Assembly: GCA_948567375.1 (NCBI GenBank)
Contig: OX419756.1
Coordinates: 17,489,001-17,553,000 of the forward strand
Reading direction: 5' to 3'
DNA: 64,000 nt
Source of the DNA: Lunularia cruciata
Lineage: Eukaryota > Streptophyta > Marchantiopsida > Lunulariales > Lunulariaceae
Shown here: positions 9,398 to 19,787 of the stretch, one piece after another
How positions within the stretch are numbered: the stretch's first letter is position 1
Layout of the letters: the number at the start of each line of letters is the position of its first letter
Notes under the pieces: model-generated
Database searches by the model: none
What the model was told of the DNA's origin: nothing
Seen by the model: the letters and a program-made list of their open reading frames with translations, nothing else
Position numbers and translations under genes: made by a program

Positions 9398-10719
9398 CTT
9401 GTGTGCCTTCAAGAAGCCCATGATTTACCAATAGCTGGTCACATGGGAGTGGACAAGACCTTGGGCACCCTCCAATGCCAATGGTGGTGGCCCAACATGA
9501 CACGAGATGTTCAAGAATTTGTCTGATCGTGTGAGAGCTACCAACGTAACAAGGCCAGCAACTAGAAGCCGAGTGGACTCCTTCAACCACTTGACATTCT
9601 ATCCTCTCACTGAGAGCATGTGAGCTTGGATCTCATCACCTCTTTGCCAAAGACAAAACAAGGACACACCGCAATCGTGGTGTTTGTAGATAAGCTTAGT
9701 AAGCAAATCCACTTGGCACCAACCTGTGATACCGTGGATGCTCCAACCTTAGTGTAAATCTACTTTGACAATATCTTCAAGCATCATGGGATGCCACATG
9801 TACTCATCTCCGACTGTGATCCTCGATTTATTGAGAAGTTTTGGCAAGCACACTTCTAGATACTCGGCACCAAGCTTGCTTTGTCCACGGCCTATCATCC
9901 TCAAATTGATGGACAAACCAAATGTGCAAATTGTACATTGGAGGATATGCTACGTGCTTTTGTCAATGTCCACCATACCGATTGGAATGAATGTCTTGCA
10001 GTTGCAGAATTTGCCTACAACAATTCCAACAGACAAACACCAGATTTTCTCCTTTCTTTCTCAATTTTGGCCAAGATCTACTTGTTCCAAATTCTCTTCT
10101 TGCTCCAACTCCATCTCAAGTTCCTCATACTTCCACGTTCTTGACCACAATATCCCACTCTCTCCAACAAGCCAAAGTCTCACATCCTTGTTGCTTAGAA
10201 TTGCCAAAAACAATATGCAGACCACCATCGTCGTGACCTCACCTTTGAAATCAGTGATAAAGTCATGCTATACTGTAGTAACCTCCCTCTCTCACTTGAT
10301 ACCCAAGTTTGTAAACTTACCCCTAATTGGATGGGACCCTTTGATATACCCAAATTGTCTCTCATATTGCTTATTGACCTGCCTTGCTTTGTCATATGCG
10401 TATCCATATTGTCTTTCATATTTCCAAGTTGAAACCTTTTGTTCCTAACCCCTCTTCCTTTTCCTCTCGAGTCCAACCTCCCCCTCTTCTTGTCCCTCTC
10501 AATGATCATGAGGAGTATGAAGTTGATCGTATCCATGCACGTCGCCATATTCAACAAGGCCATCGCCAGCATATGGAGTACAAGGTCCTTTGGAAAGGGT
10601 ATCCCCTTCATGATGCCACATGGGAACCTCTTTCTCACCTCCAAAATGCACAAACGGCCATCCAAGAATTTGAAGCTTCATTGGTAATGAGGATGTCACC
10701 CACTAGCGGTGGGGGAATA
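9398..10719 (+). pseudogene. A1 integrase and chromodomain remnant
   Basis: Integrase decayed by stops and frameshifts. Recognisable parts are the zinc-binding start (HDLPIAGHMGVDKTLGTL), VSLDLITSLPKTK, ISDCDPRF and STAYHPQIDGQTK, where lysine replaces the catalytic Glu. The last open stretch (10384-10764) contains the C-terminal domain and a well preserved chromodomain: YEVDRIHARR, then YKVLWKGYPLHDATWEPLS at about 10515-10635. A polypurine tract (GCGGTGGGGGAATA) leads into the 3' LTR. The chromodomain is better kept here than in A2. Confidence 0.85.
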
Positions 10720-11132
10720 TGTAACAATATGGAGTTTAGCGACGAAGTTAGTCGGACTTACTAAGTAGCACATAAGACAAATTAGCCTAAAATATTCCAG
10801 AAGTATCTAGGAAGCTTCTTAGGAAGCTTCCCGGCTAGCTTAGCTTGCACCGCAAGTAAGTAGCTTCTAGAAGGGAGTTTCTAGAAGCTTCCAACTAGCT
10901 TAGCTTGCACATCAAGTAGGCGGCTTCTAGAAGGAAGCTTCTTAGGAAGCTTCCTAGTTAACTTGGCTTGCACTCTAAGAAAGTGGCTTGAGGAAGCTTC
11001 TCAAGGGCCTTGTATGCTACCTTTAGATACCAAAGCCAAAGCTCATGCTAGGCATTTGGAGTTTTCCCTCATTCAAGTGTCCCAATGTGAGTTCAATTCT
11101 TCTATTTCTCTCCTCAGATTTGGTCTTTTACA
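10720..11132 (+). repeat. 3' LTR of A1 (413 bp)
   Basis: Starts TGTAACAATATGG, ends CTTTTACA, and is followed by the duplicated TGGGG at 11133-11137. It carries the same kind of GAAGCTTC-rich U3, with one array degraded at 10865-10885. Confidence 0.9.
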
Positions 11133-11137
11133 TGGGG
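11133..11137. repeat. Target-site duplication TGGGG, right of A1
   Basis: Exact repeat of 2222-2226. Confidence 0.9.
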
Positions 11138-11913
11138 CCACCCAGACCGGCTTGGGATACACCATGCCCGAGATAAAGATACTTTACCTACACTTTACCT
11201 TGCAAGGGATAAAAACCCATGTGGAAGGATGCACAAGGGCTATGATTGGCACACTTGGGATGCTCATGTGAGATGAGTGACCTCATGGATAGTAATGAAA
11301 TTAAGGATTATGCATGTTTCTTCTATCCCTTTGTTGACCATTCCATGAACATAGATCAACCCACCAAAGATGTTAGTTATCTTGGGGTTATTTGAGATTA
11401 ATTTTACATGTCTATGTCTATTCTATAGGCTACCTTGTTCACTCCATGATGAGGCTTGATAGGCTATTTTCATACTACTTGATCATTTGGGTCATGATCC
11501 CTTGGATAACTTAGCATGGTTCTTATCTCTCTTATTCCTTTAATGAAGCCTTTGTTATGCTTGAAGAGGATATGTAGGGCATAAAGAGGTGGCTGCTAGA
11601 TTTTATCAATTTTGAGCAGGGGATCAGGATGCCCTATAGGAGGAGACGATTAGGGCTGCACGTTTTAGGAGATAGGTTTTACCTCAAGATACCACAAAGT
11701 CCACTTGAATATGATGGTGTAGGACATTGGGTCAAGTGGAGAGTTTAGTAGACAACACAAGAGCATTGTTTATATATAGCTAGTCCCAATTATGAGAAGA
11801 ATAATCTCCTTGATATGCTCACTACATCCTATGGCAAGAGAAGGAGTACTATTAAAGGTCCAACATTATAAGCCTGAGTAACTTTTATGTTTTGATAGGT
11901 CACATTTTGCATA
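11138..11913 (+). other. Decayed sequence upstream of the F1 reverse transcriptase
   Basis: No motif is recognisable in this stretch. It leads into the F1 reverse transcriptase without a visible border, so it may be the degraded 5' portion of the same element. Confidence 0.4.
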
Positions 11914-13480
11914 ATGTTATGCATTGCCCATCACCTTTCCTTAGGAGGCTTGTCAAGGATGGTATATGAGCATCTTAGAGATTTCTTTCAGGCAAATGAT
12001 ACTTTGAGAGGATTAATTGAGTTTTTTGAAGTGCTTATAGCAGTAGCAAGGGGAGATATTCCTACATCAATTACTTGGGTGTTAGGGACTAGTAGACTTC
12101 TTGCAATGGAGAAGGACACAAGGAACATTAGACCAATTGGTATTGGAGAGATATTCTATTGATTGGTAAGCTGCACCATTGTCCTTCAATAGCAGTCTCA
12201 CTTTAGAGAGCACCTTAGTCCACATCAATTTGGAGTAGCTACACTTGGGGAGTTTGTGAGACTATATCTTTAAGCATTAGGGCACTCCTAGATATTCATT
12301 CAAAGTGGGTTGTCTTATAGGTGAATTTTAAAAATGCTTTTAATAGTGTCTCTTGGGCCTCTATCTTTAGAGAGCTTAGGGAAGCCCATGGATCATTGGC
12401 AAGTCTCATTCCTTTTGTGCAATCATTCTATGGCTCTCTTGCTTCCCTTCACTAACAAGTTGGGTGGTCATGGGAGGTCACCTTCTTGGAGTCAATTGTT
12501 GGTATACAACAAGGAGATCCTTTAGGGGGACCTTTGTTTTCCCTGGCTCACTTCATAGCTCTCTTATCTACTACTTTGTCCATGCCAAGTTGTGTATTTG
12601 CCTCTTTGGTAGACAATATACACATTGTGGGCATTGTAGATCAGATTAGGTAGGCCTTTGATCACTTGACTACCAAGCTACATCTTGTAGGCTTGGAGTC
12701 AAGGTGTCAAAGTGGATATATTTTCCCTTTCAGGTTTCCCACCCCACCTTGAGCTTATAGAGGAGTATGGCACATCTCCAGATGGATTTTGTATTCTTGG
12801 AGTGCCAATAGGATCCGAGAATTTTGTCACATGCTTCTTGGACATTGTCCTTGTAGAGAGTTTTCTCCATGTGGATGACCTTCCTCTATTAGGAGATCCA
12901 CAAGTGGCATTTTGTATACTCTACTCTAGTATTGCCCGTCAATTGACTTACCCTTCCACATGGTTCTCCCTTCCTTGACTTTCCTATCACATTTGAGAGC
13001 TTTTGATAGGAGGATTATGGGAGTCTTTGGTGATATCATCGGACCAGAGACATTTGAGTGTGACTAAGGATTTGGCACATAGACAAACATCTTTATCAAA
13101 ATCTCATGCAAAAAGGTAGGCATATTATTTTTGGAGGAGATGGCAGCTATAGCATTTTTGGGTAGTTTGGCTCTTTTGGCACCCCTATTTTCCTCCCATT
13201 TTGTGGTTGTTGATAAATTTAGGAGACACATGTGACAAAGGTGGAGGAAGGATCCTTTCTCTTGAGGTGTTATTCCAATAGATGAAAGATGGTATATACT
13301 CACGGGCATGGGAGAAATTTTGATCCTTTGTTTCACTATTGTCAGATTGGATCAGAGATTTACAATCTTCCTTGATGGAATGACAATATCAAGATATGCT
13401 ACATTCTTTGTTAGTTGACTCGTCCATTCCTTGGGCCACTAGAGCACATCTTTGCTCTTGCTTTGACAAGGGTGCAGGCT
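11914..13480 (+). pseudogene. F1 non-LTR-type reverse transcriptase, decayed
   Basis: Remnant of a reverse transcriptase spread over several frames. Landmarks in order are RNIRPIGIGEIFY (about 12120-12160), VNFKNAFNSVSW (about 12320-12360), the motif IQQGDPLGGPLFSLAHF (about 12514-12565) and LVDNIHIVG (about 12610-12640), which sits where the catalytic ADD box belongs but has lost it. Further on are FCILGVPIGSENF and LGDPQVAFCIL. A QGDPLG box is typical of non-LTR and related reverse transcriptases, not gypsy enzymes. F2 (54716-56110) is a second copy. Exact class is not resolved. Confidence 0.7.
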
Positions 13481-13495
13481 CTTGGATCCTAGCTT

Positions 13496-13499
13496 GATC
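13496..13499. repeat. Target-site duplication GATC, one side of B1
   Basis: GATC directly precedes the B1 LTR and recurs at 21303-21306. The unoccupied paralogue in F2 (55831-55840) has a single GATT at this point, which supports a 4-bp duplication. Confidence 0.8.
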
Positions 13500-14178
13500 T
13501 GTGAGCCGGCCTGTCTCTCACTCAGGATGAACCTCTGATGGCTATTAGGGTAGCGCACCATGGACTAAGAAGGCAAGGAACCCCAACTCCATCATACTCC
13601 TCCAAGGCTAACACTCCAAGACTCAAGACATTGCTCACTAGAGAACTCAATGAGAGAGAGATAGTTGCAAATGAAAGGATGATGAGTACCTCCTCACTCC
13701 TTGTTTATATACTTGTGAAATAGTTACGTACCAAAGTTACTAATTACCGTAGTAACTCAAGTTACTAGACTAAAAGTCAAGTAAAGTCAAAAAGTAGAAA
13801 GGAATATCCATTCACATGGGCATATTCCCCTTATCTTGACCCAACCACTAAAGCAAGGATTCCTTCACATGGGCTATCCTTGGACTAAAGAAGAATCCAA
13901 AACAAAAAGGCTTGCGGGCCCAAGAGTTCTCAACTCTTTCCCCAAAGCCAAACACCTAGGAATAATACCAAGTCAACACACTAAAATCCAAAATAGTGGT
14001 GCTCATCTTTTCTACTTCCTCTAAAGTAAGGTCCCATCTATCTTAGCTATGACTAACTTTAGCTAACCATGACTAATATAGAACCATTCTTTATCTCTAT
14101 ATAAATAATATCTCTTAAGTACTTGTAATACCAAGCTAAATATCACAATACCACACACATGCACAAATGGGTGTTACA
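13500..14178 (-). repeat. 3' LTR of B1 (679 bp)
   Basis: On the minus strand starts TGTAACACCC and ends GGCTCACA. Compared base by base with 20624-21302 I see one difference (CTCC against CTAC near 13598). Confidence 0.95.
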
Positions 14179-14226
14179 TTTACCCCCGGACTAAGTTTTC
14201 ACTTTGTCCTCAAAGTGAAGGTCTCT
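14179..14226 (-). other. B1 polypurine tract and conserved palindrome
   Basis: Immediately upstream of the 3' LTR on the minus strand is TCCGGGGGTAA (14179-14189), a good polypurine tract. Just before it, 14200-14217 is a perfect hairpin, CACTTTG-AGGA-CAAAGTG. It may act in RNA structure or plus-strand priming; its role is not known to me. Confidence 0.65.
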
Positions 14227-17200
14227 CTACCTTCTATGGTACATCTTCAACTTATCATGGTTAATCCTATCAAAGTGTCTTCCTCCCAACTCCTTGAGAT
14301 CATAGGTGTAATTGCCCCACACCTTCTCTACTATGAAAGGTCCAAAGTACTTAGGCAAAAACTTCTTTTGCACTCTCTTGAATCGAATGGAATCAAACAA
14401 CATTACCCAATCACCTTCTTTGAAAGGCTCCACCTTCTTCTTGCCTTGCCTCTTGTCATAGCTCTCCTTTTGTTTCCTTTGGGCTTGCTCCACTCGAACC
14501 ATAGCAACTGCTCTTGCCTCTTCCAACTCCATGAGTTGATCCTTCCTTGACTTCCCTGCATCACTTCCTTGTGCTTTCTTCAATCTCCTATGAATGCTTT
14601 GGAAGGTAGGAAGATCAAAGTGAATAGGTAAGGTAGACTCAATACCATACACCAATTGGAATGGAGAATATCCAGTGGAAGTCTTCATGGTTGTCCTATA
14701 CTCCCACAAAACTGCATGAATCCTCTTGTCCCAATGATATTTAGCCCCCTCCATTTCTGCATCTTTGGCCAACATCATGCACAAGGTCTGATTGGTTCTC
14801 TCTGCCAAGCCATTGGAATTTGGCTTATAGGATGTAGTTACTCTATGTGTGATAGAGAAATGTCGTAGCATGGCTGTAGTAATGCTTCCTGTAAACTCTC
14901 CTCCTCTATCAGAAACCAACTCCAAAGGGCATCCAAACCTAGTGATAATGCGTTCATAAAGAAATCTACCCACTTCATCTTCATTCTTGTCCCTCAATGG
15001 TCTAGCCTCAACCCACTTGGTAAGGTAATCAGTAACTACCACAATGTACCGATTGTTCCTTGGGGTTCTATTGAGAGGTCCTACAAAATCAATTCCCCAC
15101 TTCTCAAAAGGTCCTAGCAATGGAATTGATCTAAGTGGTGGAGTGGATGTAGACTTTCTAGCAAAAGCTTGACAAACATAACAAGTTTTGCAATAATCAA
15201 GACAATCCTTGAAAATCCCTCTCCAATGGTAACCTGCATCTAGAATCTTGAAAGCAGTCACCTTTCCTGCAAAGTGTCCTCCACATACTAAACCTTCATG
15301 AAACTCCTTTATGAGTAGGATAGACTCTTCCTTACCCATTGCTCTTCGAAGTAGACCATCTGCTCCTTGGTGAAAAAGAATATCCTCCACCATTGTGTAA
15401 GGTCTAGATCTTGCTGCAAGGGCCTTCCTCTCCCTAGCATGCATCCCTTCTGGATAGTTACCTCTTGTCACAAAATCCACAATCTCCTTGTACTCCATTG
15501 GAATCTCTTGAGTGACTGAGATTGTCATGAGCTCCTCATCCGGGAAGGAATCATCTACTGGCTCATCTCCATCATGATCATAGGCTCTAGATAACAAATC
15601 AGCATTTGCATGTTTCTTTCCTGGCCTATCCTCAATTGTGTAGTCATACTCAGACAAGAGTATCATCCACCTTGCTAGTCTCCCTTCAACATTAGGCTTG
15701 TTGAAGATGTACTTCAAAGCCTTGTGATCCGTGACAATTGTGGCTTTCCCTCCAATCAAGTAGTGTCTAAACTTCTTGAGACCAAAGATCACTGCCAACC
15801 CTTCTCTCTCTGTGACAGAGTAGTTCTTCTCTGCTGAAACCATCTGCCTACTAGCATAAGCTATTGGATGATCATGCCCATCTTGGTCTAATTGACTAAG
15901 AGTGCATCCTATAGCTACATTAGAAGCATCAGTGTAGAGGATGAAAGGCTTACTCCAATCAGGTTTAGCAAGAATTGGAGCTACAACAAGGGATTGCTTG
16001 AGCTCCTCAAAAGCTTTGAGAGCCTCCTTGTCTTCCAAAATCACCATGTAATCTACACCCTTCTTCATGTAGATGGTCAATGCATAAGCCTTGTTGGAAA
16101 ATGAGAAGATGAACCTCCTATAGTACCCAACCATTCCCAAGAATTGGCGTAACTTTGTCAAGCTTGAAGGGAATGGAAGGTCTGAGATTTTCCTCACCTT
16201 CTCAGGATCAACTGCTATTCCATCCTTGGAGATGATGTGCCCCAAAAGTAGACCTTCTTCACATCCAAAAATGCACTTCTCTGGGTTGAGTGATGCATTT
16301 GCCTCATCCAAGCGTTGCAAGACTTTGATTAGGTGCTCAAAGTGCTCCTCCTTGCTCCTATAGACACAAAAGTCATCAATGAAATCTCTCACAAATTTCC
16401 CAATGAAAGGTTCAAATACCTTGTTCATGAACCGTTGGAATGTGGCTGGAGCATTGCAAAGCCCAAAAGGCATGACCTTGAAAGCGTAAGTTCCCCAAGG
16501 TGTGGTGAATGTGGTGAGTTGTTGATGCTCTGGTGCAATCTTTATTTGGTTATATCCACTATAACCATCTCCAAAACTGTACCTCTCATGACCTGCAACC
16601 TCCTCCAAGATCTCATCAATGAATGGCAATGGGTAGTAGTCCTTCTTGGTAACAGCATTAAGCTTCTTGTAATCCACACATACCCTAAGCTTGCCATTCT
16701 TTTTCTTCACAATGACAATTGGAGACACCCATTCTGAATTCTCCACCTCAAAGATAAATCCAGCCTCCTTGAGCTTATCAATCTCCTCCTTCACAACCAA
16801 AGATATTGGTGGGCTAATGCGACGTTGCTTTTGGCGGATTGGTCTTGCATGTGACTCCACCTCTATCTTGTGCTCCTCCAAGGTGACTTCCTTCAAATCC
16901 TTGTAACTAAAAGCAAACACATGGATGAACTTGCGGAAAATCTCCTCAAATCTCACCTTCTCCTCCTTGGTAACATTTGGGCCATACTTGAGGGTAGATA
17001 ACCTTCTCTCTACCTCCTCAAGTGTCAATGGTGATTTATCTGGGTCCTTCAAAACCTCTGGCTTAGGTGCAAAATCCATAGCACACAAGGGATACACATC
17101 TGAATCAGATTCAGATTCATCTTCCTCCGTGGAAGTCTCCTCTTCCATGCTTGTGTCCACACCTGAAGCTCCTTCTTCAGAATCTGATTCCCAATAATCA

Positions 17201-19053
17201 GAAGATGGGGTATCTGAATGTGAAGTGTTGGTGGTGTTAGTCACAGGAACAGTGACTCTATGGTTTGATGGCCCAATCCTCAAGTACCCTTTGTGCCATT
17301 GATCAGTTGTGCGTGCTGCTCTCAACCATGGCCTCCCAAGAAGTAAGTCATAGCTTGAATCCTTCAAGACTTGGAAAGTCATGAGATTTTGAACTCCCAT
17401 AACTGAAACTACCACCTTATCCATCACCCCTACTGGTCGAACTTGTTGCTTGTTTGCCATGCTCACCACAAATGTTGAAGGTCTTGAGGGTATCATACCC
17501 AACTTCTTCATCAACCTTTCTGACATGGCATTCACTGCTGATCCTCCATCAACCAATGCATCCTTGATGTTGTGACCATTCACTCTCACATCAATCTTGG
17601 AGGCATATTCACAAGCCTCCCATGGTGCTGGCTTGGCATCCACCACCCCCATTGATACTGGAACTTTTGCCTTCTTCTTCTTTTTGCTCCTTGTAGAACT
17701 CAAACCACCTCTAAGCTCCTTTCTCAAGGTAGGGTTCAAAGCAATTAATTGGCCCACTGTGATGTTAGCCTTGTGACTACCAACATCCTCCAACACATTG
17801 TAGTTCCATTGTTGCTTTGAGATCAAGAAGTCCTCCATCCCCAACTTCTTCCTTGGAGTCTTTGTTGTTGATGGTGTTGAGGTGCGAGTGCTCCTAGTAG
17901 ACATAGGAGTATCCTTGCTTGAAGTAAATCCTTGAGAAGAGTGAACATCCTCTGCAAAACGAGCTCTCTTCTTCTCTTGTGCCAAAAGCTCCAAATTAAG
18001 ACCCTTGGAGTTTGAGCACTCTCCCTTCTCATACTTGCTCTCAACCACATCTATGGATGCTATCCCCTTACCTTTGTTGGGATTAGGAGCCACTTGGGTT
18101 TCACTACCTCCCTCTTTCCCTCTATTGGCTCCCTCATAACCCCTTCCTCCATGGTAAGTGGAATTTGGGCAATTCCTTTGGATATGGCCTCTTCCTCCAC
18201 AACCAAAACAATTTCTATCATTGAAATTGTTGGCTGGTTGGCCTCCTCTATATGGATAGTTTCCATAACTCCTAGGTCCTCTCCCTACATTCTGATCCAC
18301 CTCTCTCTTCTCCCATAGTTGCACCACATTGATCTTGAGATCCGCAAGTTGTTCTGTGATGGTTTGGAGTGGATCTTTTGGTGGAGGTGCAAGAACTGGA
18401 GCAACTACTACTTGTGGTGCAACCCTTGTCACCAAAGTATCAGAAGTTCCACCATACTTGTAGCCTTGAGGAGGATGCACAACCTCCTTCACCACCAAAT
18501 CACTCTCATCCCCTTCCAAACTCTCCTCCATACGAATTGCGATCTTGATAACTTCAACCTTGGAAGAAGGTTTCTCATATCTCACCTTGCTTCTAATTTG
18601 TGGTCTCAATCCTCCCACAAAATTCTTGGTGAGCATAGCCCCTATGCCAATCATTGTAGTCTCCACATCATCCCCACCCTTCCTCAACACTATGCAAAAT
18701 CTAGACTCCAACTTTTCCACTCTTTCCACATAGACCCTCACTTTCTCTCCATCTCCTTGCTTGAGAAATGTAACCTCACTCATCAATCTCTCATAACTCT
18801 CATCAGGAAGAAAGTTCTCAATGAGTGCTGAAGTCAAAGTCTCCCAAGACTCCTCTTCCCCCTCTCTCCTCTCTCTCTTTTGGTATTCTGACTCATACCA
18901 TGTAAGTGCTGCATCCTCAAAGAAATCTGGTAATAATGAGGCCCACTCATTCTTCCTCCTCTCATTGTTTCCTATGCAAGCTCTCTTGAAGTCTCTCACA
19001 AAGGCCTCTACATCTTCTCCATCCTTGCCAAAGAAAACCGGAAGTTTCCCCAT
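14227..19053 (-). CDS. B1 Gag-Pol polyprotein, 1608 aa, intact
   Basis: One uninterrupted frame from an ATG at 19053. Domains by approximate residue: Gag 1-200; CCHC zinc knuckle CFGCGGRGHIQRNC 282-295; aspartic protease 486-595 with ALVDGGSAVN (Asp502) and LLLGRPWL; reverse transcriptase about 745-1000 with VCVDYKKLNAVTK, GDGYSGYNQI (Asp829) and RDFIDDFCVY (Asp893, Asp894); RNase H about 1035-1155 with LYTDASNVAIG, EREGLAVIFGLKKFRHYL and VTDHKAL; integrase zinc site H1252, H1260, C1291, C1294; integrase core D1322 (GIDFVGP), D1382 (SDRGGEF), E1418 (GLAERTN), an exact DD35E spacing. It ends in the integrase C-terminal domain without a chromodomain. An acidic linker (about 615-650) separates protease and RT. 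All catalytic residues are present, so the protein may be active. Confidence 0.96.
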   Translation of the reverse strand: MGKLPVFFGKDGEDVEAFVRDFKRACIGNNERRKNEWASLLPDFFEDAALTWYESEYQKRERREGEEESWETLTSALIENFLPDESYERLMSEVTFLKQGDGEKVRVYVERVEKLESRFCIVLRKGGDDVETTMIGIGAMLTKNFVGGLRPQIRSKVRYEKPSSKVEVIKIAIRMEESLEGDESDLVVKEVVHPPQGYKYGGTSDTLVTRVAPQVVVAPVLAPPPKDPLQTITEQLADLKINVVQLWEKREVDQNVGRGPRSYGNYPYRGGQPANNFNDRNCFGCGGRGHIQRNCPNSTYHGGRGYEGANRGKEGGSETQVAPNPNKGKGIASIDVVESKYEKGECSNSKGLNLELLAQEKKRARFAEDVHSSQGFTSSKDTPMSTRSTRTSTPSTTKTPRKKLGMEDFLISKQQWNYNVLEDVGSHKANITVGQLIALNPTLRKELRGGLSSTRSKKKKKAKVPVSMGVVDAKPAPWEACEYASKIDVRVNGHNIKDALVDGGSAVNAMSERLMKKLGMIPSRPSTFVVSMANKQQVRPVGVMDKVVVSVMGVQNLMTFQVLKDSSYDLLLGRPWLRAARTTDQWHKGYLRIGPSNHRVTVPVTNTTNTSHSDTPSSDYWESDSEEGASGVDTSMEEETSTEEDESESDSDVYPLCAMDFAPKPEVLKDPDKSPLTLEEVERRLSTLKYGPNVTKEEKVRFEEIFRKFIHVFAFSYKDLKEVTLEEHKIEVESHARPIRQKQRRISPPISLVVKEEIDKLKEAGFIFEVENSEWVSPIVIVKKKNGKLRVCVDYKKLNAVTKKDYYPLPFIDEILEEVAGHERYSFGDGYSGYNQIKIAPEHQQLTTFTTPWGTYAFKVMPFGLCNAPATFQRFMNKVFEPFIGKFVRDFIDDFCVYRSKEEHFEHLIKVLQRLDEANASLNPEKCIFGCEEGLLLGHIISKDGIAVDPEKVRKISDLPFPSSLTKLRQFLGMVGYYRRFIFSFSNKAYALTIYMKKGVDYMVILEDKEALKAFEELKQSLVVAPILAKPDWSKPFILYTDASNVAIGCTLSQLDQDGHDHPIAYASRQMVSAEKNYSVTEREGLAVIFGLKKFRHYLIGGKATIVTDHKALKYIFNKPNVEGRLARWMILLSEYDYTIEDRPGKKHANADLLSRAYDHDGDEPVDDSFPDEELMTISVTQEIPMEYKEIVDFVTRGNYPEGMHARERKALAARSRPYTMVEDILFHQGADGLLRRAMGKEESILLIKEFHEGLVCGGHFAGKVTAFKILDAGYHWRGIFKDCLDYCKTCYVCQAFARKSTSTPPLRSIPLLGPFEKWGIDFVGPLNRTPRNNRYIVVVTDYLTKWVEARPLRDKNEDEVGRFLYERIITRFGCPLELVSDRGGEFTGSITTAMLRHFSITHRVTTSYKPNSNGLAERTNQTLCMMLAKDAEMEGAKYHWDKRIHAVLWEYRTTMKTSTGYSPFQLVYGIESTLPIHFDLPTFQSIHRRLKKAQGSDAGKSRKDQLMELEEARAVAMVRVEQAQRKQKESYDKRQGKKKVEPFKEGDWVMLFDSIRFKRVQKKFLPKYFGPFIVEKVWGNYTYDLKELGGRHFDRINHDKLKMYHRR

Positions 19054-19289
19054 CTTAACCCCTCACTATCTTTCTTTTCTCTTAATTTTTTTTTTTCTCT
19101 TTTCTTTTCTCTCACTCTATTACTAATAGAGTATATACATGACTAACACCATCTGAGAATAATCCACTCTAGGGAACACAAAAGGTTCAGGTTGCTCCAA
19201 GATTTCTATAGCAACATCAAATCCTAGAGTGCATATTAATCTAACTCTCATGGATAGTTTATCCATAAGTTGAAAGATTATCTCCATCA

Positions 19290-19763
19290 CTAATCTTGAG
19301 AACTAGCTGATGAAGGTGGTAGTATTTCTGTAGTTGTACTAAGACTCTCTCCAAGATCCTTCACCAAAGTTTCCAAAAGTGCTTTTACTCCACTACACTC
19401 ATGTCCTTTTGGAAGTCCTTCAACTCCACAAACCTCACACAACTCCTTGGTCTTAGATCTTCTCCCTCCCAATCTTGGTGAAGAAGGTCCAACATGCAAA
19501 CCCAAGTCAAGTAAGCCTCTCCTTTCCCTCAATCTCTTGCTCTCAAAGGTTAATGGACATGAACTTGCCTTATGTCCCTTCTCTCCACATAGAAAGCACT
19601 TAGACTCACTCTTTCCTCCAAGTGGTGTAGGTTTTTGGATCCTCTCAACACTCTCTTCAAATTCTATTGTAAACTCTCTTTTCCTCAAATCCACCCCTAC
19701 AATCACCTCAAACCCTTGGGGAACCTTGCATAATCTCAATTTCCACTCTTGATGACCCTCCAT
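19290..19763 (-). CDS. B1 accessory ORF upstream of gag, two zinc-binding motifs
   Basis: A 157-residue open frame between the 5' leader and gag, starting at an ATG at 19763 (MEGHQEWKL); a longer frame upstream has only a GTG start. The same start is kept in B2 (44040). Near residue 64 it has a retroviral-type zinc knuckle, CFLCGEKGHKASSC, and about 50 residues later CEVCGVEGLPKGHEC, a second cysteine/histidine cluster. The start is moderately basic with no membrane segment. I do not recognise the family. An extra ORF before gag is known in Ogre-type elements, and RNA or cDNA binding is a reasonable guess from the knuckle. Confidence 0.8.
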   Translation of the reverse strand: MEGHQEWKLRLCKVPQGFEVIVGVDLRKREFTIEFEESVERIQKPTPLGGKSESKCFLCGEKGHKASSCPLTFESKRLRERRGLLDLGLHVGPSSPRLGGRRSKTKELCEVCGVEGLPKGHECSGVKALLETLVKDLGESLSTTTEILPPSSASSQD

Positions 19764-19787
19764 GTTCCCAAAGATGAATCTAAACAC

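Larger units (their letters stand above)
2227..11132 (+). mobile_element. A1: outer family A chromovirus, deletion derivative
   Basis: Plus-strand Ty3/gypsy chromovirus bounded by LTRs at 2227-2652 and 10720-11132 and by the target duplication TGGGG. Subtracting nested A2 (3328-8959) and its duplicated five bases leaves about 3.27 kb, against 5.63 kb for A2. A1 jumps from the start of its leader/gag directly into the end of reverse transcriptase near 2874-2880, so about 2.4 kb is missing. The remaining RNase H, integrase and chromodomain carry many stops. It could have moved only with help after the deletion, or the deletion may postdate insertion. Confidence 0.9.

Noticed and set aside
12464-12650. 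F1 reverse transcriptase as a gypsy RT
   Set aside because: The box reads QGDPLGGPLF and no gypsy RNase H or integrase follows; gypsy RTs in this window instead show LPFGL.NAP.
14227-14550. Plus-strand ORFs across B1 and B2 (for example 14167-14550 and 18319-18831)
   Set aside because: Antisense shadows of the gag-pol frame. Equivalent shadows recur in B2 and B3 because the coding strand is conserved.
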